Part shown: piece after piece, positions 1 through 6,518 of the stretch
How the letters are laid out: every line of letters starts with the position of its first letter
Position numbering within the stretch: position 1 is the stretch's first letter
Source of the DNA: Gemmatimonadota bacterium
Lineage (GTDB): Bacteria; Gemmatimonadota; Gemmatimonadetes; Gemmatimonadales; GWC2-71-9
NCBI GenBank assembly: GCA_025361465.1
Contig: JANYAG010000214.1
Coordinates: 1-7,320, forward strand
Reading direction: 5' to 3'
Length of the DNA: 7,320 nt
Made by a program: the position numbers and the translations under genes
Notes under the pieces: model-generated
What the model was told of the DNA's origin: nothing
The model's database searches: none
The model's input: the letters and a program-made list of their open reading frames with translations, nothing else

Positions 1-311
1 TCGAGGTCATCTACACCGGGCTCCACCAGACGCCCGAGATGATTGCCACCGCCGCGGTGCAGGAAGATGCGGATGTGGTCGGCCTGTCGATCCTGTCGGG
101 TGCCCACATGACCCTGTTCCCCAGGGTCCGCCAGCTGCTCACGCAGATGGGGCGGCCCGACATTCTCGTGACGGGCGGCGGCATCATTCCCCAGGAAGAC
201 GTCGTGGCGCTGCAGTTGCAGGGCATGGGACAGCTTTTCGGCCCGGGGACGCCGACCACGGCCCTCGTGGCATATGTGCAGGATTGGGCTCGCACTCACC
301 TCCGGAACTGA
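1..311 (+). CDS. Methylmalonyl-CoA mutase small (cobalamin-binding) subunit, C-terminal part; 5' truncated
   Basis: The reading frame is open from the window edge (codons from base 3) to the TGA at 309-311, giving 102 residues with no start in the window. The ATG at 39 is internal, because the residues before it (VIYTGLHQTPE) already match the family. What is visible is a Rossmann-like B12-binding domain: the serine motif GLSILSG (S-x-L), the glycine-rich GGGIIP turn, and the terminal FGPGTPT. The DxHxxG cobalamin-ligand motif should lie just upstream, outside the window. The lack of any catalytic TIM-barrel after it fits the stand-alone ~140-residue subunit that pairs with a separate large subunit. 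Known role: adenosylcobalamin-dependent interconversion of methylmalonyl-CoA and succinyl-CoA in propionate, valine and isoleucine disposal. Other acyl-CoA mutases, such as isobutyryl-CoA mutase, use nearly identical small subunits and cannot be excluded. It lies 6 nt upstream of the carboxylase gene. Confidence 0.9.
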   Translation, partial: EVIYTGLHQTPEMIATAAVQEDADVVGLSILSGAHMTLFPRVRQLLTQMGRPDILVTGGGIIPQEDVVALQLQGMGQLFGPGTPTTALVAYVQDWARTHLRN

Positions 312-317
312 GGCACG

Positions 318-1970
318 ATGCGTCCTGAACCCGCAGGGGCCCGCCGCACGTCGCGTCTGCGGGGATTGACCGATGAATACCTGGCACTCGCCGACCAGCT
401 GCGTGGCGGCGGCGGTGCCAAGCGTGTTGCCAAGATGCATCACAAGGGGCAGCTCTCGCCACGCGAACGCGTGGCACGACTCCTGGACCCGGGCGCACCG
501 TGGTTCGAGGTCGGGCTGTTGGTGGCCTACGATCGCTACGCGGGCGAGGCGCCGGCGGCGGGAGTCATCACCGGGGTTGGGGTCGTCTCCGGGCGTGAGG
601 TGGTGGTCGTCGCGAACGACGCGACGGTCAAGGCGGGCTCGTGGTGGCCCGAGACCATCACCAAGATCCTCCGGGCCCAGGAGATCGCGATGCGCGAGCG
701 CATCCCGATCCTCTACCTCGTGGACTCCGCCGGCGTCAATCTCCCGCATCAGGGTGGCGTGTTCCCGGGTCAGTACGGCGCGGCGCGGATCTTCTACTAC
801 AACTCGATCATGCGGCGGTACCTGCACGTCCCTCAGGTCGCGGCCGTCATGGGCAGCTGCGTGGCTGGCGGCGCCTACCTTCCGGCGCTGTCAGACGTGA
901 TCTTCATGGTCGATGGCACCTCATTCATGGGACTGGGTGGACCCAATCTCGTCAAGGGCGCCACGGGGCAGGTGGTCGATGCCGAATCCCTGGGCGGCGC
1001 GAAGACCCACACGACCACGAGCGGCGTCGCCCATTATCGCGCTGCCAACGACGAGGAATGCCTCGTCCGCATGCGGGAGTACGTGGCCCGCCTGCCACGC
1101 CCCGTGGCGATGGCGCAGGCGGTGATCGCCTCGCGGCCACCAAAGTCGGATCCCGCCGCGATCTACGACATCCTGCCGCACGATCATCGGCTCTCCTATG
1201 ACATGCGGCAGGTGCTCGATTGCCTGCTGGACGAAGGCGTGCTCGACGAGTTCCAGCCGGATCGAGCGCGGGAAGTGCTCTGCGGGCATGCCCGGATCGA
1301 GGGACGCCCCGTCGCCGTCATCGCCAACCAGCGCGGCATCATCAAGGCCGAGGGTGACGCCCGGCCGCGCTTTGGCGGCATCATCTACGCCGAGAGTGCC
1401 GAGAAGGTGGCGTACTTCATCGAGACGGCCAATCGGGAGCAATTGCCGATCCTCTTTGTGCAGGACGTCAGCGGTTTCATGATTGGCCCCGAGGCCGAAA
1501 GCGAAGGGATCATTCGCGCCGGGGCACATTTTGTCGAGGCGATGGCGACCGCGATGGTGCCGAAGTTCGTGCTCACGGTCAACCACGCGTCGGGTGCCGG
1601 GTACTATGCGATGGCCGGGCAGGGCTTCGACCCCGACTTCATTCTGTCGTGGCCGACCGGCCGCATGGCGGTGATGGAGGGCGAAGCGGCCGTGATGGCC
1701 GTGCATGGCGGGGCGCTGGAGAAGGCGCAGGCCGCCAAGCGGCCTGTCGAGCCGGCCACGAGCAAGGCAATGACCCTGCTTCGCAGTGACTTCGAATCCC
1801 AGCTGGATGCCCGATACGCGGCGGCGCGCGGTTTCGTGGATGCCATCATCACCGCCGAGGAGACGCGGGACATGCTGGCGTTCCTCTTGCGCGTCGCGGC
1901 CTCCTATGACGGTCCGCATCTGGGGCCGTTCGTGCTGCCTGCGCTGGCCCATGCTGGTATGACGCCGTGA
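318..1970 (+). CDS. mccB: Acyl-CoA carboxylase beta (carboxyltransferase) subunit, 3-methylcrotonyl-CoA carboxylase type
   Basis: A 550-residue carboxyltransferase subunit, full length for the family (about 510-550). It transfers carboxyl from carboxybiotin to an acyl-CoA in the cytoplasm. The N-terminal half holds the typical start region (KGQLSPRERVARLLDPG, about residue 44 on), NDATVK (100-105), LVDSAGVNLP (from about 134) and the oxyanion turn MGSCVAGGAY (178-187). The C-terminal half holds QDVSGFMIG (382-390), preceding a second oxyanion turn SGAGYYAMAG (425-434), then WPTGRMAVMEGEAA. The NLP motif, the GSCxAGGAY form and the GAGxYxMxG form match methylcrotonyl-/geranyl-CoA carboxylase beta rather than propionyl-CoA carboxylase beta; this is from memory of the families. 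The biotin carboxylase/biotin carrier alpha subunit is not in the window. The ATG at 318 has GAGG at 310-313, only 4 nt away. Its stop overlaps the peptidase start by 4 nt. Leucine catabolism is the likeliest pathway; acyclic-terpene degradation (AtuC-like) is the alternative. Confidence 0.88.
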   Translation: MRPEPAGARRTSRLRGLTDEYLALADQLRGGGGAKRVAKMHHKGQLSPRERVARLLDPGAPWFEVGLLVAYDRYAGEAPAAGVITGVGVVSGREVVVVANDATVKAGSWWPETITKILRAQEIAMRERIPILYLVDSAGVNLPHQGGVFPGQYGAARIFYYNSIMRRYLHVPQVAAVMGSCVAGGAYLPALSDVIFMVDGTSFMGLGGPNLVKGATGQVVDAESLGGAKTHTTTSGVAHYRAANDEECLVRMREYVARLPRPVAMAQAVIASRPPKSDPAAIYDILPHDHRLSYDMRQVLDCLLDEGVLDEFQPDRAREVLCGHARIEGRPVAVIANQRGIIKAEGDARPRFGGIIYAESAEKVAYFIETANREQLPILFVQDVSGFMIGPEAESEGIIRAGAHFVEAMATAMVPKFVLTVNHASGAGYYAMAGQGFDPDFILSWPTGRMAVMEGEAAVMAVHGGALEKAQAAKRPVEPATSKAMTLLRSDFESQLDARYAAARGFVDAIITAEETRDMLAFLLRVAASYDGPHLGPFVLPALAHAGMTP

Positions 1971-4792
1971 AGACTCGCCATCTTCTCCTGGCCGTCGGAT
2001 TGCTCTCCGCAAGCGTCCCGACCGCGGCCTCGCCGCAGTCACAGCCCTCGCCAGCAGCCTCCGGTTCCGGCCGTTCCGTCCCAGTCGATTCCACCAAGCG
2101 GGCGTTGCCACCAGGCGAGGCGTATCGTCGCGGCTTCGTCGCCCTGAAGGATGCCGGGGTCCTTCGTTTCGCCACCGACCATCCGGCGTGGGACGGTCGC
2201 GGCGTCCTGATCGCCATCCTCGACAGCGGCATCGACCCGTCCGTTGCTGGACTGCAGACCACGAGTGATGGCAGCCCGAAGATTCTCGACCTGCGGGACT
2301 TCTCACACGAAGGACATGTTGCGCTGGCGAAAGTGACGCGCCGGGGAGACACCCTGTTCGTCGGAACGCGGCGACTCCTGGGCGCCTCGACCGTGGCGGC
2401 ATTGTCGGGCAGCGGGGCCATCTGGGGTGGCACGATTGCCGAGTTACCGCTGGGGACTCCGCCCGCCGCCGATCTGGATGGCAATGGCAGCATCAGCGAT
2501 ACCCTCCCGGTCATCGTCGTGCGCAGTCCCTCGGGCTGGGTGGTCTTCGCCGACACACAGGAGGATGGCACCCTCGCCAATGATCGACCGGTGCATGACT
2601 ATGCGGTGGCACGCGAGACGTTCGGCTGGAATCGAGGTGGCCACCCGACGCCGGTGCACCTGGCGGTCAATGTTTCGGAGGCCAGTGGCGAGCCCCAGCT
2701 CGAGCTCTACTTCGACACCAGCAGTCATGGCACGCACGTCACGGGAATCGCCGCTGGCCACGCGCTCTACGGCGTCACGGGCTTCGACGGGGTGGCGCCC
2801 GGCGCGAAGGTCATCGGACTCAAGATCGCCAATGATGCCCACGGAGGGATCACGGTCACGGGCTCGATTGTTCGGGCCCTCGACTATGCAATCGCTTTCG
2901 CCGCATCGCGGAAGCTGCCGCTGGTGGTGAACCTCTCCTTCGGGGTCGGCAACGAGATCGAGGGGACGGCCCGCATCGACGCCATGGTTGACTCCATCCT
3001 TGCGGCGCATCCTGATGTGGTGATGACGGTCGCCGCCGCAAACGATGGGCCGGCCCTCAGCACGGCAGGATTTCCGGGCAGCGCGTCACGGGTCCTCTCC
3101 ATCGGGGCCACCGAACCTCGCGTCTTCGCCGGGGCGGCAACGACCGACAGCGCTCCCTCGCCCCTGGCGTCGTTCTCCAGCCGAGGCGGTGAGCTCGCGG
3201 CACCGGATCTCGTCGTACCCGGCGTCGCGTACTCGACCGTTCCGAACTTCGCCGTTGGGCAGGAGCAGGAGAGCGGGACCAGTATGGCGTCGCCGTACGC
3301 TGCCGGGCTCGTCGCCCGGCTGCTGTCTGCAGCGGAGGCCAACGGCAGGAAGTTCGCGGCGATCGCGATCGGGCAGGCCCTGCGAGCCTCGGCCCGCTCG
3401 GCGACCGGGGCCACGGCGGTCGATGTCGGGGCGGGTACCCCGGACCTGTCGGCCGCGTGGAAATGGCTCGATGCCCAGCGGTCCGTTCCGCAGCTTGCGG
3501 TTGATGTGGGAGCCGTTCGGGGGCGGGGGGCGGTCTTCATGGTGCACCAGGCGGTCAACGGCCGGTTGGCACCGACGGAGCCAGCGGTCGCCGTTGCCTT
3601 GCGCCGTCTGGACGGCGAAGCGCCCCTGGTGGTACGCCTTCATGCCAGTGCGCCGTGGATTCAGGTCCCGGCCACGGTCAGCCTGTCCAAGGGAACGGGA
3701 CGCTTCGAGGTGACGGTCGATCCTGCAGTCTGGGGAACCGCTGGGGTCCAGACCGGCACTGTGCAGGTGGAGGCCCAGGAGGAAACGCTCGGTACCCTGG
3801 CCATCGTTCCCGTGACCGTCGTGGTGCCCCTGCCGGCATTACCACGCACCGTTGCCGAGTCGCTCACCGTGACGGGGGGCGGTACCGGGCGCGTCTTCGT
3901 GCCGGCAGACACTGGTCGTGGCATGCAGATCGAAGTGGCGACCACGAACGCCACGGCCCAGGTCATGGCGATGCTGCACGAGCCGGGCGGGATGCCATTC
4001 CGCGATGGGGCAGGCACCCCGGCGGGATTCGGCGAGGGGGCGGGACTGTTCGATATCTCGGCCGATGACGTCGTGAGTGGCGCCTACGAAATCGACGTGC
4101 TGACGACTCCGAGCCGCGGCGAGAAGGCCACGGTCACGGTACGACGAGCCCCGGTCAGGCTGAGTGCCACCTTCCGTCGCGACACGCTCCATGCGCTCGC
4201 CACCAATCTGATCGCGGTCCCGGTGTCGATCCGACTGCGCCTCGGCCTGATCGGTGCGGAGCAGCAATTCGCCGTGCAGCGTCAGGATGACGCGCCGTTC
4301 CGAGTGGTCATCCCAGTGCCGACGTGGGCCACGCGCGTCATCGTTGACTCGCGGATGCCGCGCGAGGCGTGGTCACGATTCACCGATTTCGGAGTCACCG
4401 TCCAGGACCATGGCGGTCGCCAACTTGAGGCTGCGCCGCTCAATTACGCGTTTGGGCGCCTGAACACCGAAGTGCCGGCGACCGTGCGTGGTGATTCGAT
4501 CGTGGTGCTGCTCTCCCCGGGTTTCGCCGATGTCGCTGGTAGCCAGTCCTGGTCGCTCGACCTGTCGGTTCGGTTTCTGCTCGACAAGCCCTATACCCTC
4601 GATGAGGGCGGTTCGCCATTCCGTCCCCTGTCCGTTGATGCCACCCGCGACGAACGGTTCCCTCTCGCTCGGTGGCCAATTGCGATCCCCGCCGGTCTGG
4701 ATCCCCTGGTGATCGTGGTGGCGCTGGAAGGTGAGGATCACATCTGGACGCGGCAGGTTCGCCTGCCCACCAACAGCGGAACGCCGAAGTGA
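1967..4792 (+). CDS. Exported S8 (subtilisin-family) serine peptidase, tripeptidyl-peptidase II-like
   Basis: 941 residues from a GTG start that shares GTGA (1967-1970) with the previous stop. The N-terminus is a signal peptide: basic KTRH, a hydrophobic LLLAVGLLSA core, likely cleavage near residues 21-22 (TAAS), then a Ser/Pro/Gln-rich linker. No lipobox cysteine is present, and the whole protein has no cysteine. The catalytic triad is D86 (ILDSGID), H254 (SSHGTHVTGIAAG) and S439 (GTSMASP), with oxyanion N359 (AAANDGP). The D-H spacing of 168 residues is far larger than in subtilisin and, with PSVAGLQTTSDGSPKI after D86 and DTQEDGTL (196-203), resembles tripeptidyl-peptidase II. Residues of about 460-941 form a long beta-rich C-terminal region, including a TPP II-like stretch (about 600-680). 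The two glutamates that hold the substrate N-terminus in eukaryotic TPP II seem replaced (T296, V327), so the specificity is unknown. Likely role: digesting proteins or peptides outside the cytoplasm. No clear Shine-Dalgarno precedes the GTG, which suggests translational coupling. Confidence 0.9.
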   Translation: MKTRHLLLAVGLLSASVPTAASPQSQPSPAASGSGRSVPVDSTKRALPPGEAYRRGFVALKDAGVLRFATDHPAWDGRGVLIAILDSGIDPSVAGLQTTSDGSPKILDLRDFSHEGHVALAKVTRRGDTLFVGTRRLLGASTVAALSGSGAIWGGTIAELPLGTPPAADLDGNGSISDTLPVIVVRSPSGWVVFADTQEDGTLANDRPVHDYAVARETFGWNRGGHPTPVHLAVNVSEASGEPQLELYFDTSSHGTHVTGIAAGHALYGVTGFDGVAPGAKVIGLKIANDAHGGITVTGSIVRALDYAIAFAASRKLPLVVNLSFGVGNEIEGTARIDAMVDSILAAHPDVVMTVAAANDGPALSTAGFPGSASRVLSIGATEPRVFAGAATTDSAPSPLASFSSRGGELAAPDLVVPGVAYSTVPNFAVGQEQESGTSMASPYAAGLVARLLSAAEANGRKFAAIAIGQALRASARSATGATAVDVGAGTPDLSAAWKWLDAQRSVPQLAVDVGAVRGRGAVFMVHQAVNGRLAPTEPAVAVALRRLDGEAPLVVRLHASAPWIQVPATVSLSKGTGRFEVTVDPAVWGTAGVQTGTVQVEAQEETLGTLAIVPVTVVVPLPALPRTVAESLTVTGGGTGRVFVPADTGRGMQIEVATTNATAQVMAMLHEPGGMPFRDGAGTPAGFGEGAGLFDISADDVVSGAYEIDVLTTPSRGEKATVTVRRAPVRLSATFRRDTLHALATNLIAVPVSIRLRLGLIGAEQQFAVQRQDDAPFRVVIPVPTWATRVIVDSRMPREAWSRFTDFGVTVQDHGGRQLEAAPLNYAFGRLNTEVPATVRGDSIVVLLSPGFADVAGSQSWSLDLSVRFLLDKPYTLDEGGSPFRPLSVDATRDERFPLARWPIAIPAGLDPLVIVVALEGEDHIWTRQVRLPTNSGTPK

Positions 4793-6162
4793 GCAACAGC
4801 AAGGTGGTTCGGATCGCGGCGGGACAGGGTTTCTGGGGTGATTGGCTCGAGGCGCCGGTGCGTCAGGTCAAGGGCGGGAAGATCGACTATCTCATGCTCG
4901 ATTATCTCGCCGAAGTCACGATGTCCATCCTCCAGAAGCAGCGCTCACGCGATCCCGCGATGGGGTATGCCCGTGACTTCGTGAGCCAGATGGAGCGGAT
5001 TCTTCCGGCTATTGCCGAACATGGTATCCGGGTAGTGTCGAATGCCGGGGGCGTCAATCCGCGGGCCTGTGCCCAGGCGGTGCGCGCCGCAGCCGACCGC
5101 CTGGGCCTGGGCGACCGAATTCGCATCGGACTGGTCATCGGGGATGACCTCATGGACCGTCTCGACCCGCTGATCGCCGCCGGGGAGACGTTCGCCAGCA
5201 TGGACACCGGTCGGCCGCTGAGCGACGTCCGTGCGTCAGTGCGCTCGGCGAATGCCTATCTCGGCATGGCCCCCGTGGTCGAGGCGCTCGCGCGGGGGGC
5301 CAACATTGTCATCACCGGCCGCGTCACTGACACTGGGCTCACGCTCGGCCCGTTGGTGCATGAGTTCGGCTGGTCGACTGGAAACTGGGACCTGATGGCT
5401 GCCGGGACGATCGCCGGCCACATCATCGAATGCGGCGCGCAGAGTTCCGGCGGCAACCTGCTCAAGGATTGGCGCAGCGTCCCGCGACTGGAGGACGTCG
5501 GCTTTCCTCTGGTCGAGGTCAAGGCCGATGGCTCATTCGTCGTGACGAAACACCCGGGCACCGGTGGTGTCGTGAACGTTGCGTCTGTCACCGAGCAACT
5601 GGTGTACGAGATGGGCAATCCGACCAATTACATCACGCCGGATTGTGTCGCCGACTTCACCTCGATCCGCCTGAGGCCGGCCGGAAAGAACCGCGTGGAA
5701 GTGTCGGGCATCACCGGCAGCCCGCGCACCGGGATGTTGAAGGCGTCGATCGCGTGGTTCTATGGCTACAAGGCCGTTGGCACTCTGGTCTACTCGTGGC
5801 CTGATGCCCTCGACAAGGCCAAAGCGGCTGATCGCATCTTGCGGAAGCGACTGAAGATCCTCGGGCTCGAGTTCGAGCAGGTGTTGACCGAATTTGTCGG
5901 GGTCGATGCAACGCACGGTCGCCTCGGCGGCACACCCAGTCCAGAGCTTGCCGAGGTGATGCTGCGGGTGGGTGTCCGGGCACGAGATCGCGCGCCCGTC
6001 GAACGGTTCACGCGCGAGATCGCTCCCCTTGTCCTGACTGGGCCGCCGAGCGTGACGGGGTTTGCCGGTGGCCGTCCGCAGGTTGAAGAAGTGGTGGCGT
6101 ATTGGCCCGCCCTGCTGGCGCGGGAAACGGTCGAGTCCTCCGTCCGGGTGGAGTTGGTCTGA
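4789..6162 (+). CDS. AtuA-family (DUF1446) protein, main domain only
   Basis: 457 residues from a GTG that shares GTGA (4789-4792) with the peptidase stop; GGAA at 4778-4781 is a weak ribosome-binding site 7 nt upstream. Family hallmarks run along the whole length: GQGFWGD (12-18), LDYLAE (37-42), DPAMGYARDFV (55-65), SNAGGVNP (84-91), VITGRVTDTG (from about 174), ECGAQSSGG (214-222), KHPGTGGVV, FAGGRP (425-430) and AYWPAL (437-442). There is no signal peptide or membrane segment, so it is probably cytoplasmic. The family is named after atuA of the Pseudomonas acyclic terpene utilization cluster; its biochemical function is not established as far as I know. It recurs beside carboxylase beta subunits and crotonases, as here, so a role in branched acyl-CoA catabolism is inferred. 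AtuA homologues often carry a further C-terminal domain; here that domain is the next gene, overlapping by 1 nt. Confidence 0.9.
   Translation: MSNSKVVRIAAGQGFWGDWLEAPVRQVKGGKIDYLMLDYLAEVTMSILQKQRSRDPAMGYARDFVSQMERILPAIAEHGIRVVSNAGGVNPRACAQAVRAAADRLGLGDRIRIGLVIGDDLMDRLDPLIAAGETFASMDTGRPLSDVRASVRSANAYLGMAPVVEALARGANIVITGRVTDTGLTLGPLVHEFGWSTGNWDLMAAGTIAGHIIECGAQSSGGNLLKDWRSVPRLEDVGFPLVEVKADGSFVVTKHPGTGGVVNVASVTEQLVYEMGNPTNYITPDCVADFTSIRLRPAGKNRVEVSGITGSPRTGMLKASIAWFYGYKAVGTLVYSWPDALDKAKAADRILRKRLKILGLEFEQVLTEFVGVDATHGRLGGTPSPELAEVMLRVGVRARDRAPVERFTREIAPLVLTGPPSVTGFAGGRPQVEEVVAYWPALLARETVESSVRVELV
6147..6153 (+). promoter_or_regulatory. Ribosome-binding site for the AtuA-like small gene
   Basis: GGTGGAG lies inside the end of the AtuA gene, 8 nt before the ATG at 6162. 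It supports that start over the in-frame ATG at 6102. Confidence 0.6.
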
Positions 6163-6518
6163 TGCCAGGAGTCCAATTGCAGCTTCGGTTTCTCGCCCAT
6201 GCCCGCTCCGGGGACAAGGGGGACTCGGCCAACGTCGGCCTGATCGCCCTCGAGCCCGCGTACTACCCGGTCCTGGTCAAGCAGGTGACACGGGCGCGTG
6301 TTGCCCGCCACTTCAAGGGCATGGTCACCGGCGTCGAGCGGTACGTGCTGCCCAACCTGAACGCATTGAACTTCCTGTTGCATGGGGCGCTGGACGGGGG
6401 CGGTACCCTCTCGCTCAAGACCGACGCACAGGGAAAGGTGTTCTCGACCGCCCTGCTGCGGATGGAGATCGAGGTCCCTCGCGCGCTGGCCGCGCGTGCC
6501 CGGAAGGCGGCACAATGA
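6162..6518 (+). CDS. AtuA-like small domain protein (stand-alone C-terminal domain of AtuA)
   Basis: 118 residues. The start ATG (6162-6164) shares the A of the previous TGA (TGATG), and GGTGGAG at 6147-6153 sits 8 nt upstream. This rules out the in-frame ATG at 6102, which lies inside the preceding gene. Conserved stretches are LAHARSGDKGDSANVGLIAL (11-30), the region around HFKGMVTGVERYVLPNLNALNFLLHGALDGGG (50-81) and SLKTDAQGKVF (84-94). These match the domain usually fused to the C-terminus of AtuA proteins, described as a ferredoxin-like fold. Its function is unknown. The HARSGDKGD segment, rich in charged residues and glycine, is the most likely ligand or partner site (inference). Placed directly after the main AtuA gene, it probably forms a complex with it. 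It overlaps the hydratase gene by 4 nt (ATGA). Confidence 0.87.
   Translation: MPGVQLQLRFLAHARSGDKGDSANVGLIALEPAYYPVLVKQVTRARVARHFKGMVTGVERYVLPNLNALNFLLHGALDGGGTLSLKTDAQGKVFSTALLRMEIEVPRALAARARKAAQ
6502..6507 (+). promoter_or_regulatory. Ribosome-binding site for the enoyl-CoA hydratase gene
   Basis: GGAAGG lies 7 nt before the ATG at 6515, inside the previous gene. It is the strongest Shine-Dalgarno match in the window and supports trimming the long upstream open frame to this start. Confidence 0.65.

Noticed and set aside
39..41. ATG as the start of the mutase small-subunit gene
   Set aside because: Family-matching residues are encoded before it up to the window edge, so the gene is truncated rather than starting here.
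921..2402. Long minus-strand open frame (493 codons) opposite the carboxylase and the peptidase start
   Set aside because: It is antisense to two genes with clear family motifs, its translation is rich in Arg/His/Gly with no recognisable domain, and high GC makes such shadow frames common.
3519..3533. G-rich run in the peptidase gene (possible G-quadruplex or frameshift site)
   Set aside because: It encodes an in-frame Arg/Gly stretch, has no four spaced G-tracts, and the frame continues intact on both sides.
6062..6514. Upstream in-frame extension of the hydratase frame (151 codons)
   Set aside because: It overlaps the AtuA and AtuA-like genes, its residues look like out-of-frame high-GC translation, and the crotonase fold begins at 6515 with a good ribosome-binding site.
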